Source: Eublepharis macularius
Lineage: Eukaryota; Chordata; Lepidosauria; Squamata; Eublepharidae
Direction: 5' to 3'
NCBI RefSeq assembly: GCF_028583425.1
Contig: NC_072795.1
Coordinates: forward strand, 11,183,001 to 11,247,000
Length of the DNA: 64,000 bases
In this document: piece after piece, positions 1 through 10,700 of the stretch
Numbering within the stretch: the stretch's first letter is position 1
Layout: every line of letters begins with the position of its first letter
Program-made: the position numbers and the translations under genes
The notes under the pieces: generated by a model
What the model saw: only the letters and a program-made list of their open reading frames with translations
What the model was told of the DNA's origin: nothing
Databases searched by the model: none

Positions 1-51
1 CGCCACCCCCCCAAATCTCCAGGAATTTCCCAACTTGGATCTGGCAACCTT
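1..51. mobile_element. Partial hAT-type MITE, family A (right end)
   Basis: The window opens inside a copy of the repeat whose end reads as 'aatctccaggaatttcccaa' followed by CTGGCAACC. Two complete copies just downstream (681-852 and 957-1184) show 8-bp target duplications. The left part lies outside the window. Confidence 0.6.
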
Positions 52-672
52 ATCTTCAGCCCAAACAGAATCTGAACTATTAATTGGCAGTCTCTGTTGA
101 ACCCAAAAGGAGCAGAACCCTGAAGTAAATAGCCAGGCTGTCAAATCAAAACCAGGACATTGAGGCACATCCTGAACAGAAAGACCATCCTAGGATTTAG
201 GCCAGTTGGGGCCTTGGCTAGGCCCTCTAGCCTGTAAGGGGCTAAAAAGCAGCAAGGTGAAGAAGTCAGCCCATAGCAACAGACTTGGAGGCCAATTGGT
301 CTGAGGCTTGACTCTGCCTGGCTCCTTCTAAGTTGTGAAGTAAAACAAAAAGTATCTCTTCAAAGACCTATGAAAAAGTGTGTGACTGACTGCAGAAAGG
401 GAAATGAAAACCTGTGAGCAAAAGCACAGCCGTTTTTTCTTGATAGCTTGAAATACAACACTGCTTTTGCTTGGCCTTGAAAGTAACTGTGCGGAGAAAT
501 GCTTGGCCAGCCAGAGCAGAAGCAGTAAACAACTACTGGTCGAAACCAGCTAGATAATATGGGGACATTTCACTTAGAGTTAAAAAAAGAGGATGGGCCT
601 TTTGTCTCAGCAAGAAGGTGAACTCTGTCTCAAAACGAAGCAAGTGGTATAAAAAGATGCTCCCCAGGGTGG
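52..672. other. Intergenic, nothing recognised
   Basis: No coding exon, RNA gene or named repeat is supported here. The short open frames have no recognisable domain. Confidence 0.5.
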
Positions 673-680
673 GCTCAGAG

Positions 681-852
681 TAGGGTTGGGAAATTCCTGG
701 AGATTTGGGGGGTGGGGCCTGGAGAGGGCATGTTTTGAGGAGGGGAGGGGACTCGGTGGGGTATAATCCCATAAAGTTCAACCTTCTGTTGCCTGGAGAT
801 CAGTTGTAATTCCAGGAGATCTCCAGCTACCACCTGGAGGCTGGCAACCCTA
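681..852. mobile_element. hAT-type MITE, family A, with 8-bp TSD
   Basis: A 172-bp element begins TAGGGTTGGG and ends GGCAACCCTA. The same octamer, GCTCAGAG, flanks both ends (673-680 and 853-860). An 8-bp duplication with short inverted ends is the hAT hallmark. It is non-autonomous and has no coding capacity. The inner arms contain matching 'ctggagat' blocks in inverted orientation. Confidence 0.85.
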
Positions 853-956
853 GCTCAGAGTGTTTTTACTGGCTTGAAACTCTGTACCCCGTTATTTTTG
901 GAATCAAATCTTTTCCCCTTCAAAGTTCTCCAAGTCTTGGTGTAATCATTGGGCAA

Positions 957-1184
957 TAGGGTTGCCAGCCTCCAGGTAGTGGCTGGAGATCTCCCGGGAT
1001 TACAACTGGTCTCCAGGCCACAGAGATCAGTTCACCTGGAGAAAATGGCTACTTTTGGGGTGAACTCTATGGAATCATGTCATGCCCAGGTCCTTTCCCT
1101 CCCCAAACCCCACTTTCTCCAGGTTTCTCCAGGTTTCACTCCCCAGATCTCCAGGAATTTCCCAACTTGGAGCTGGCAACCCTA
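957..1184. mobile_element. hAT-type MITE, family A, with 8-bp TSD
   Basis: This 228-bp copy begins TAGGGTTGCC and ends GGCAACCCTA, with the octamer TTGGGCAA on both sides (949-956 and 1185-1192). It is the best reference copy of family A in the window. Other copies are at 681-852, 8046-8357, 42555-42640, 42808-43015, 51075-51261 and 61443-61662. Confidence 0.88.
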
Positions 1185-1297
1185 TTGGGCAAAGCACCAG
1201 GTCACGAACCTTGCTATTTTTGCAACCCACACCAACAAGTAATGAAAAATAAGCGGAAAATCTCTTAGTACTTAACATAATACTTACTCATCAGATA

Positions 1298-1600
1298 GGT
1301 AAAGGTAAAGGTAGTCCCCTGTGCAAGCACCGAGTCATTACTGACCTATGGGGGGGACGTCGCATCATGACATTTTCTTGGCAGACTTTTTGTTATGGAG
1401 TGGTTTGCCATTGCCTTCCCCAATCATCTAAATATACCCCCAGGAAACTGGGTACTCATTTTACCGACCTCGGAAGGATGGAAGGCTGAGTCAACCTTGA
1501 GCCGGCTGCCTGAACCCAGCTTCTGCCAGGATCCAACTCAGGTTGTGAGCAGCGCTTGGGCTGCAGTACTGCTGCTTACCACTCTGCACCATGGGGTTCT
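1298..1600 (-). mobile_element. tRNA-derived SINE, minus orientation
   Basis: The block runs from 'ggtaaaggtaaaggtagtcc' to a tRNA-like end near 1590 ('accactctgcaccatggggt'), so its RNA polymerase III head reads on the minus strand. A second, truncated copy lies at 60645-60722. I recall this sequence type as common in squamates; the family name is not assigned. Confidence 0.7.
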
Positions 1601-1735
1601 ATACTCACCAGATATACATCAAAATATACTGAATCCAATGACAAGAAACCATGAATAGCAAAAATACATAAATTTGTTGAGCTTCATGAAAAACATTTCA
1701 CATCACAAAGTATATTAGAAATTGCATGAGACCTA

Positions 1736-2142
1736 GAGCTGCCAGTTCCCTGGGAGGGGGATCCCCCCTCTCAACCCCTACCCCCTGCCCCCACTCACCT
1801 GGCTGGTGGGAAGAAAAGGTGCTAGGAAACAGGTCTGAGATGCAAGAAGCCTCCCAAACTAGCATGCAGCAGGTGCACTACCCACAGACGCGATGATGTC
1901 ACTTCTAGAAGTGACATCATCGCTCCTGGTTGCGGGCATGCTCCCACCCTTCATAGCGGTCAAAATTGGCCACAATTGGCCCTTGTGAAGGGTGGAAGCA
2001 TGCCTACTATCGGGCGTGATGACATCACTTCTGGAAGTGATGTTTTCACGCCTCCCATAAGTGCACACACGCAAGAAAATCACACAGGTAAGTGCCAGGT
2101 ATCCCCCTCTTCTTACCAGGAGGTTAAAGGGACCCGGCAACC
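1736..2142. mobile_element. Palindromic hAT-type MITE, family B
   Basis: A 407-bp element starts GAGCTGCCAG and ends CCCGGCAACC, flanked by near-identical octamers GAGACCTA (1728-1735) and GAGACCTG (2143-2150). It carries a perfect 34-nt palindrome at 1890-1923 centred on TTCTAGAA, with the half-site GATGTCAC and its complement. A second, diverged palindrome of the same type sits at about 2021-2050. A shorter relative with an exact TSD is at 3985-4201. Confidence 0.75.
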
Positions 2143-2150
2143 GAGACCTG

Positions 2151-3976
2151 GTAAACATCATGAGACCTGGTAAATAAGAGTTTTCTTTCTCTTTCCTCAG
2201 GCCTTCCAATCAATGGCAGATTTTTAAAAAATCTGCAATCATGGCTGTAAAACAAGAAATTTTCGATGTTAATTTTCAGTAAATGTAATGAAACATTAGT
2301 AGAAACATACAGTTTTTAAAAACTCTAAGCACATTTTTTTCACTGAAAAGAACTCTTGTTGAAGAGTTCCCAGTCCACACGCTGAAAAGACAAATCTATG
2401 ATTCAACGTAATCCCATATTGCCATCTAGTGGCCCTCACTGAATGTGCCGAAAATATTTAATATTTATTTGTAAATTTTATTTATTTGCCTTACTTCACA
2501 GTTTAGTGATCTCAATCTGTGGGCCAGCATGAAATCTCAAGAGGAGGAAGCAATTTGGAAATGTCCTCCCAAAATTCCACCCTACTGGGTTCTATTCGAG
2601 AGATTAAGACAATTAATCCTCCCTTCATTTCAACTGATCCTGAACTGCTGTCAACAGTCTGTGACTCCTGGAACACACACAGTCCTCATAAGACCATTCT
2701 TTGGAGAGGGGAGAGCCTTTTTATTTTAATTCCTTTTCAGAGCCGGAAAGTTTCCTATGTAGGGCTGTCAGCCTGCCACTATGGTGGGAGGCCTCCTGCT
2801 GGCAATCTGCTTTGCCCCACCACTGCTTAAATTAAAAAAAAAAACCATCATTGGCACATGTGCTGTCATTTCTGGGGGAAACCCAGAAGTTATGGCATGT
2901 AGCTCTAGGAATTGCCAGAAACTCAATGGTTTTCTGCAGAAGTGACATCACAGCACATACGCCTGTGCCAATCCCCATATTCCTGTCCCCCAGGTCATGA
3001 TCTGGCAACTCTAATTGGGTAGCTGGTATTGTTGCCATTTTTCTACTCTATAGAGCTATGCCCGTGTTACTCAATGAGGAGGTCTCCTTGCGAGTTGGGG
3101 GAATTAGCATCCAACGAGAGACAGTGAGAGGCGGGTAACTTAGCGAGATCTCCACCTATGTCTACGAGGGTCCCTTCCTCTAGAGGACTCTTTAATAAAC
3201 AGGCAGATGTTCAATCAAAAGGGCCTTTTTATTTATAAAACAATAAAAATCAATGCCATAAAATCCACACAGTAAGTACACAGACAGCACACACAGAGAG
3301 ATCTAACTACAGAAACAATGAGGAAAGTGGGAATAGAAGTTCAAGGGTTAGGTGATATTTACTAGTTCCAGGAGCGCAAGGAGAGCGAAGAGGTTTCTGT
3401 GGAGGAGCAGCATGGATGGCCAGCATCTCATGAGGGGTCTCAGACATGGCCTCAGGGTGCGTGGGGAGAGATTCCAGAACACACACTGAGCACATAGCAG
3501 GACAGTCAGATATACTGTGAAACATGCCCTGAGGCAGAACAGAGAGTCTCTGCCCTTTAAAAAATGGCTTGAAGGCTGGGAGGGCTTGATTGTGCCTTCC
3601 TGACAGGAACTAAAGGTGTATAAAGATGATTGATGACTCCTGCTCACTGGATGGGTGAGGTTTATCGGTTCCCGAGTGTCTCAGGTGGGGAAATGGGATC
3701 AGGAAAGATTGGGAGGATGGATGATGAGATTAACTCAAGAGCTTCTGGAAACCCCTTTGTTATACAGTTGTGCACATCTCTGGGGGTGTGGGGCTGGAAG
3801 CTAGTCTTACCTCATTGCTCACATTCCAGTATTTTTCCTGCCTAGCCAGGCAGTTTGTCTGTGTTTAAAACATATGAGGAGAGTGGCCTATGATACTCCA
3901 TGTTCATAAGCCTTCTTAATAAAGTCAGGGCAGGCCTGACCGCTAATACCTGAATGATGCATACAGTGGCTTCTGT
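2151..3976. other. Intergenic, largely unassigned
   Basis: I see no coding exons. At about 3060-3960, polyA-signal-like and T-rich strings read on the minus strand (AATAAA complements near 3190-3250), which could mark an old interspersed element. I cannot define its ends or family. Confidence 0.4.
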
Positions 3977-3984
3977 ATAGACAG

Positions 3985-4201
3985 TAGGGTTACCCACCCC
4001 TTGTGCTGGCCGCGGGAGCACCCCTGCACTCCGATTTGGCCCCAAAGCAGCCAAATCGGAGCACAGGAGCGCTCCCGTGGCCGGTGCAATGACATCACTT
4101 ACAGAAGTGATGTCATCATGCCGCCACCGAAGCACGCGCGCGAGGGTAAGTTCCAGGCCCCTATCCTCCCGCTGAGAGGATAGAGGGACCTGGCAACCCT
4201 A
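3985..4201. mobile_element. hAT-type MITE, family B, with exact 8-bp TSD
   Basis: A 217-bp element begins TAGGGTTACC and ends GGCAACCCTA. Its flanking octamer, ATAGACAG, is exact on both sides (3977-3984 and 4202-4209). The centre holds the imperfect palindrome 'tgacatcacttacagaagtg' continuing to TGTCA (about 4091-4114), shared in design with 1736-2142. Confidence 0.85.
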
Positions 4202-4209
4202 ATAGACAG

Positions 4210-4720
4210 ACAGACAAATGGATCCCAACCTGCTAATAGCGAAGGAATAAAGACCAGTATAACACCACAGTAAACAAAGCAATAAAACTAGACCACACCA
4301 TTTGAGAGTAATTAAATTAAAAAACAGTCTGTACGCAATAAACAGACTGTATTATACATCTAATAAATAAATGCCTGCATTTTTCACAATTAAAACGACA
4401 ACCCTGTTCCCAACATAAACAATGATCTGTTGCACAATTCTATTTTGCCACAGCCATATTCCCTTTATAAAAATGACTGCTGAACTGACATCCTCCTAGG
4501 CAATAAAGCCAGGGTTTGACAGGAAATAAATACATACATATGTACACAGCCCTCCTGAACAATTCTCTTTTACACATTCTGCAAACTGGTAATAGCATGG
4601 GGCTCTTCCTGACGTGGTCTGCCATGTCATTCCACTCAGGAGATGCCTCGACAGGGAATGTATGGGTGTAGCCAGCTGCTGTTCCTATGCCTGAGCAGGG
4701 TCGCACCTTCAAATGGTTTT
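4210..4720. other. Intergenic, AT-rich, nothing recognised
   Basis: No gene or repeat with definable ends is visible between the family B MITE and the CR1 remnant. Confidence 0.4.
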
Positions 4721-5660
4721 AGAATCCTAGAGCTGAAGGGGCCTCACAGACCCTCTAGTCCAACCCCTTGCCCAGTGCAGGGACAGCCTAAAGCATCTCT
4801 GACAAGGATTCCTGTAGGCCGGAGTAGGCATGCCACACAGCCTCCATTAATTGCTCTTTTACATTTCTACGTTCCTGATCTCCTGGTCAGTTGGCATGCC
4901 ACACGGGAAGACTCAGGGAGTAGTTTAAATGTGTAGCAATAAGTCTCTCACCATTCACAGAGCACAATACTCTCATACACTCTAAGTAACATTCTTCTAT
5001 GCTCAGATGCTCATGATGTACCTTTCATTCTGTTATGCTTTCTAGATAAGACAAAAGTCTGAACACAGCAATATTGTGCTTCGTTGGCTGGGAATGGAAT
5101 GTGTAACTTGTAACTGTTGTAATAGCCATATTTGGGCATCCGGGAGTTCCTGAATACGAGCTAATAAAACTCTCGCCTCCATTTTGGAGGGGCAGACTTT
5201 GCATCCAGACCTTGTCTCGTGTCGTTCCTACATTCCTCCAGCCACTTCTTGAAGACTGCCACTGAGGGGGAACCCACCACGTCCCTAGACAGCTGATTCC
5301 ACTGCTACTCGTAACGTGAAGAAGTTTTGCCTAACGTCAGCCGGTACCTTCCCTCCTCTAGTTTAAACCCATTATTTCAAGCTCTATCCTCCATTGCCAA
5401 CAGCTCCATTTCCTTCTCTAACAGCCTTTTACATACTTAAAGTGAGCAATTATGCCTCCCCTCCACTTCCTCTTCTCCAAACTGAACAGCTCCAGACTCC
5501 CTCAGTCTTTTCTCATAGGGCTTGGTCTCCAGGCCCGTGATCATCTTGTTGACTCTCCTCTGCACCCATTCCAATTTGTCCACATCCTTTTTGAAGTGAG
5601 GCTTCCAGAACAGCACACAATACTCGAAGTGGGGCCTCACTATCGCAGTGAAGCGTAGCT
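4721..5660 (-). mobile_element. CR1-type LINE 3' remnant
   Basis: The minus strand shows the CR1 3' region. The typical end ('tctagtccaacccc', read in the reverse sense) is near 4760. The C-terminal peptide of the reverse-transcriptase ORF lies at 5437-5640: it begins MRPHFEYCVLFW and continues through VQRR and KRLRESG, matching the CR1 pattern RPHxEYCVQFW...ERVQRR. It is heavily 5'-truncated and non-functional. A solo LTR (4813-5232) splits it. Confidence 0.8.
4813..5232 (+). mobile_element. Solo LTR of an endogenous retrovirus-like element (fossil)
   Basis: A 420-bp unit begins TGTAGG and ends CCTACA, with TTCC on both sides (4809-4812 and 5233-5236). A polyA-signal-like AATAAA lies near its 3' part, at about 5163. 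It interrupts a CR1 remnant that resumes directly afterwards. The TG...CA ends, inverted hexamers and 4-bp duplication fit a solo LTR, perhaps gamma-type. No internal region is present. It is younger than the CR1 copy it entered. Confidence 0.65.
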
Positions 5661-5689
5661 GGAGAAGTGGGTCCTGCAGTTATGTATGG

Positions 5690-6640
5690 TCTAAGCTATT
5701 AAGGGTTTAGTAGGAGATAGCCTCTCTTTTGAACTGCATCCAGAAAATAATCAGAAGCCGATGGAGTAACTGCAGGGTATCTGTAATATGCATATTCTGC
5801 CTAGCTCCCAATAGTAACCAAGCCATGGCATTCTGTACCACTTGGAGTTTCTGAGATGTCTTCAAGGGCAGACCCATATAGTATAGTCTAGCCTTGAGAT
5901 TCTTTGGCATGTATTAACTGGGCCAGATTAGCCATGTCAAAGGAGAGAGCCATCCTCCAGATGAAATAAATCTGAAAGAAGCATTTTCTGCAACTGAATC
6001 AACTTGTTTCTCCAGAAAGAATGCAGTATGACCTCCAAACTCTTAACTTTTTCAGTCAGGGTCAGTTGAACGCCACCAAACACGGCAAATACAATGCCCT
6101 CGAACTCAGCTTTATCAGTCAGTATCACTTCTGTCTTGTCAGCATTCAGTTGTGGAGTTGCTAATCCTTAACCATTTAACCACAGCGGCCAAGCACTGGT
6201 TCCAGACAGCTATAGCCATATCAGGCAGTCTAGACAGTATAGAGCCGAGTGTCATCAGCATATTGGTAGTACCCAACTCCAAAATTATGAATGACCCCTT
6301 CCAAGGGCTTTAAACAGGGCTTTTTTCTGGGAAAAGAGGTGGTGGAACTCAGTGGGTTGCCCTTGGAGAAAATGGTCACATGGCTGGTGGCCCCGCCCCG
6401 ATCTCCAGACAGAGGGGAGTTTAGATTGCCCTCCACACCGCTCAGCGGCGCGGAGGTCAATCTCAACTCCCCTCTGTCTGGAGATCAGGGGGCGGGGCCA
6501 CCAGCCATGTGACCATTTTCAAGCGTTTCCGGAACTCCGTTCCACCGCGTCCCAGCTGAAGAAAAGCCCTGGCTTTAAACAATGGTTGAACAGCGCAGGA
6601 AATAAAACAGAGCCTTGTGAAACTCCACGGGGCAAGATTC
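5690..6640 (-). mobile_element. L2-type LINE ORF2 remnant
   Basis: Minus-strand peptides match the L2/CR1-clade reverse transcriptase. YADDTRLY, the RT catalytic YxDD box, is at about 6230-6260. Further on come GGVQLTLTEKVKSLEV (about 6040-6080) and YMGLPLKTSQKLQVVQNA (about 5830-5890), the C-terminal L2 pattern. The order fits one element read on the minus strand. It is decayed, and the MITE at 6315-6571 is inserted in it. Confidence 0.78.
6315..6571. mobile_element. Palindromic hAT-type MITE, family C, with 8-bp TSD
   Basis: A 257-bp element begins CAGGGCTTTTTTCTGG and ends GAAAAGCCCTG. GCTTTAAA is duplicated at 6307-6314 and 6572-6579. Nearly the whole element is an inverted repeat around the GC-rich centre near 6440. 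It is nested in the L2 remnant. A second copy is at 10239-10555. Confidence 0.88.
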
Positions 6641-7120
6641 AAGTCCAATAGCACCTTAAAGACCAACAAGATTTCCAGGGCATAATCTTTTGAGAGTAGA
6701 AGCTCCCTTTGTCAGAGTTGTTGTAAGGATAAAATGGAGGAGATGAAAAACATCACCCTTAACTGTACCCTTTAGAGAAAGTGTGGAGTACCTATGTGAT
6801 TAATTTAAAAGAAAAACACCAGGCAGCCTGTTGCCCCTGGAAGCTTACAGGCAGTGCATGATGAAACATTACACCTTGTTGTTTGCCCTCAGCAGGCACC
6901 AGTTCGAGGTATACCACCCCAACCATGGCATCTCTATTTGGTCAATATCCACTGACCCATTTGCCAAGGATTTCAGAATGAAAAACTTCTGTGCTAGCAG
7001 CCATCCCCACATACTGCAGCCACAAAATCTCATATAAGTGTTTTGGTTTCGGGTAGGTAGCTGCGATGGTCTGCAGTAGAACAGCAGGATTTGAGTCAAG
7101 TGGCAGATTTTCAGCGTATA
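6640..7120. repeat. Single arms of a palindromic dispersed repeat
   Basis: 6640-6725 contains 'caagtccaatagcacctta' and 'accaacaagattt'. 7043-7115 contains 'gatggtctgcagtagaacag'. Both are arms of the family seen in full at 45277-45490 and 52565-52770. The unique sequence between them (6726-7042) shows nothing recognisable. Confidence 0.6.
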
Positions 7121-7185
7121 GGCAATTCAAGAATCAGAACTCCCTTCTTCTAACAAATGTTGAGATGATTGGTGGTGAGGAATGG

Positions 7186-7740
7186 ACTACATCTCCCAGC
7201 AGGCAGCGCGGCTCAGCCGAAGTTGTAGGCGGTGACTGAGAAACGAACTACATCTCCCAGCAGGCACGGCGGCGCAGCCGATGCAGTAGGCGGTGATTGA
7301 GGAATGGATTACATCTCCCAGCAGGCACCGCGGCACAGCCGACGCTACAGTCGGTGATTGAGGAACTACATCTCCCAGCAGGCAGCGCGGCGCAGCCGAT
7401 GCTGTAAACGGTGACTGAGGAAGAGATTATATCTCCCTCTTCTGTATTTGACCAGTTCAGATCAGGCATCTGATGAAGAGAACTTGATTCTCGAAAGCTT
7501 ATGCTACAATAAAATAAAATTGGTTAGTCTTAAAGGTGCTACTGGACTCTTTTTGATTTTATCTCCCAGTAGGCGGCGCAGCGCGGCCGATACGGCAGGC
7601 TGTGATTGAGGAATGAACTACATCTCCCAGCAGGTGCCGCGACGTAGCTAAGGCTGTGGGCGGTGACTGAGGAACGGACTACATCTCCCAGCAGGCGCCG
7701 CGACGTAGCTGAGGCTGCAGCCGGTGTCTGAGGAAGGCCC
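7186..7740 (+). repeat. 61-bp minisatellite with ZNF143/THAP11-like motifs before ABCF3
   Basis: Seven units start at 7186, 7247, 7308, 7365, 7426, 7617 and 7678. Spacing is 61 bp, apart from one step of 57 bp. Each opens with a version of ACTACATCTCCCAGCAGGC, which resembles the known ZNF143/THAP11 (SBS) motif ACTACAnnTCCCAGnnnGC. Five of the seven units keep ACTACATCTCCCAGCAGG. The rest of each unit is CpG-rich. Unit 5 is split by an insertion at 7438-7559; subtracting that 122-bp insert and its 8-bp duplication restores exact 61-bp phase. The array ends just before the ABCF3 initiation codon, so it overlaps the likely promoter and 5'UTR. Confidence 0.85.
7438..7559 (+). mobile_element. 122-bp dispersed repeat inserted in the minisatellite
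   Basis: TATCTCCC is present on both sides (7430-7437 and 7560-7567), an 8-bp target duplication. The insert contains 'ctcgaaagcttatgctacaa' and 'gtcttaaaggtgctactgga', one arm of the palindromic family listed at 45277-45490. The 8-bp duplication suggests a hAT-type mechanism. Confidence 0.75.
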
Positions 7741-7758
7741 CGAGGAGGCCGGGCGGCG

Positions 7759-10700
7759 ATGGCGGTCTCCTGCGCCGAGATCCTGCGGAGGGAGTTCCCG
7801 GAACTCGACGGGGAGATGTTCGACTACGTGACTGGTGAGGCGAGGCGGTGGCTGGCCTGGGTCGCCGGTCCTCATGAGGCGGGCAGAGAGCCGGGAACGG
7901 GGAGGGCTAGCGAATGCCTCCCTGCCCGCCCTTGGACCGGCATCACGAGGCAGGGCGAAGCGCCGGTTCCGCCGACGCGAATGGCCCCGAGATTTTAATG
8001 TCTCCCCTCCCCCCCACACACAATTATCCAGAAGTCTCTTTGGATGAAGGTCGCCAACTCCCGCTCTCGAAATTCCTGGAGATTTGGGGGTGTAGCTGGG
8101 GGTCAAGGTTTGGAGAGGGGAGGGAGCCAGGGAGGGGGGTCAGCTTTAATTCCAGATCTCCAGGTCCAGCCTGGAGGTTGGCAAACCTAGTGGAGCCTGG
8201 TAGGAGCGAAGAGAGACCTCAGCGGGTTATACTGCCACAGTCTCCACCCTCCCAAGCAGCCATGTCCTCCCGGGGAACTGGTGGCTGCAGCAAGGGGATC
8301 AGCTGTCAGGCTGGGAGCTCTCCAGCCCCCTCCCCCCCGGAGGTTGGCAACCCTGTTTGAAAGTCTCTACAGCTCCGTCAGCCAAATGCCTTTTTAAGTT
8401 TCCTGTGGCGTGACGTGTCAGTCGGGGGCTGTGGTTAACAAAACTGAAGGCTTTGGAAAACAACTTTAAAAACTACCGTTAATGAATGTGTTAACTGTAG
8501 GTTAATTCCAGTGAATGGGATGGGATCATCTAGCCAAAGCCAACACGTTTTCTAAACAGCAGGATTTGAATGGCACCTTCAAGAACAAGATTTTCAGGGT
8601 ATTCCCTTTCGAGAGTCAAAGCTTCCCTTTTCAGGGCTTTCTAAACAAGTCGAATACGTGAAGTTGCTTTGTCCCTGCCCTTCTCCACACGTTACAGAGA
8701 ATGCCGGTGTAATCTGCATACAAAGATACATGTGACTTTTCTTGGGGTGTGCATGAAGTAATTTTTACACTGTTTAACATGGGAACAGCTAAACATGGGG
8801 TTTCAATTGCACAATTAGTGGGTGTTGCTTCTCAGTTATATTTTAAAGGTGAATGCAGATTAGAAAACTGATGTTTATTTATTCATTTATTTCGAATATT
8901 TCTATGTTTCAGAGTCCTGCTCAAGGCAGCTTACAATTAAAAAGCACAATATTAAAACATAGGCCATTAAAACACAAACCATTGGCCATAAGCAAGATAT
9001 AAACTGGCCATTAAAGAGAAGCGGACCATTATAAAGTTGTTAAAGCCCCTATGTTCACTGTAAAGTGTGTATAGGGCTACGGAGTCAGGCCATTGGCTAC
9101 TCAAGGTCAGTGTTATCCACTCTACTGGTGGCAGCTGCTCAGGATCTCAAGTTGAGGTCATATTACCTCCTATATGATCCTTTTAACAAGAGATGCCAGA
9201 GATTGAGCCCAGGACCTTCTGTACGCCCAGAATGGCACTGCTGGGGCGAGATGGAATGATGCTGAATCACTGCTGTGCCATTTACAGTGAAACCCTTTGA
9301 TGGGAGATGTACCCGTGTTAAAACTGTTTCAATCTGTGACTGATTAAAAGACAGAGTTAATAATGTAATTATGTCCAGGTTAATCATGTGCCACCATACC
9401 TGGGACGGATGTATTTGTTTGCTTGTTTTAATTGACCACCTTTCTCACTGAAAGTCAAGGTAGATTACACAGTGTGAGTTGATACAGTCAATTTCAAAGA
9501 CATAAAAGGTGTCCTTCCTGGTCACCTCTTCGGCCAGCATCCTCTTTCATGCAGCAGCCAACAAACTAGGCAGAGAAATCCAGGGCTGTTTCTACACGTC
9601 TTACCTTCTGCCAGAACATCGCGGAAGACGGCTTCTTCGTGTGCAAAATTGCGCCAGGAAGATGCTGTCATCCGGGTTTTTTGCATGAAATTGTGTCTTG
9701 CTGACGCGATTTCGTGCAAGAAGACGCCGTTTTCCGCGATGTTTCAGTAGAAGGTAAGATGTGTGGGAACGGCCCAGGCCTTCCCCAATGTTGCCTCCCA
9801 CATTAGTATTCTGAACTTTACTGCTGCCAGATATGGAGGTTCCCTTTAGTCATCGATTATTGTTTTAAAGCCATCTGTTCTCCTATATCCACTGGCAATA
9901 AATTCTGCTGTTTAATTACTCGTTAAGTAAAAAAAAGTACTTCCTTTTGTTCCTCCTGAATGTGTTGGGTGTCCCTGAGTTCCAGTATTTGGAGAGAGGG
10001 AGAAAAAGCTCTCTGTATCCACTTTCTCTACTTCATGCTCAATTTTATAAACTTCTGTCTCCCCCCGCCCTCACCAGTTGTTTGTTTTCCTAAACTGCAA
10101 GTCCCAAGACTCTTTAGTCTTCCCTCATTGGAAAGATGCTTCAATTCCTTAATCTTGATGGTTGTCTTCTGCAGTTACATTCAAACCTGTACTGGTCATG
10201 CGTTCTTCATGGATTAAAAAGTGATAAATATGTTTCATCAGGACTTTTTTTCTGGGAAAAGAGGTGGTGGAACTCAGTGATGGAATTCAAGACCGCACAA
10301 TGACGTCATTTTGGGTCAGCTGGAACAAGGGGGGAGTTTTTTAAAGTTTAAATTGCCCTCGATGGAAATGGTCACATGGCCGGTGGCCCCGCTCCCTGAT
10401 CTCCAGACAGAGGGGAGTTTAGATTGACCTCCACGCGGAGGGCAATCTAAACTCCCCTCTGTCTGGAGATCAGGGGCAGGGCCACCAGCCATGTGACCAT
10501 TTTTAAGAGGTGCCGGAACTCCATTCCACCGCATTCCTGCTGAAAAAAAGCCTTGCGTTTCATCATAGGAAGTAGTATCATAGATTCTGAGTCGGACTGT
10601 TGAGCTATCAGAGCCAGGCTTTACTTCCTCAGATTTTCAGCAAAGGTCTTTGCTAGCCACGTGATTTGATATCCTTTATCTGGGGGAAAAAAACACTGCT

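Noticed and set aside
3060-3960. Possible LTR or other retroelement on the minus strand
   Set aside because: T-rich and polyA-like strings are suggestive, but no paired ends, duplication or coding motif could be defined.
7186-7740. Possible CRISPR-like array
   Set aside because: Units are contiguous 61-bp repeats without unique spacers in a vertebrate genome; it is a minisatellite.
7648-8106. 152-codon minus-strand open frame over ABCF3 exon 1
   Set aside because: It runs through the minisatellite and a MITE and is antisense to exon 1; no domain.
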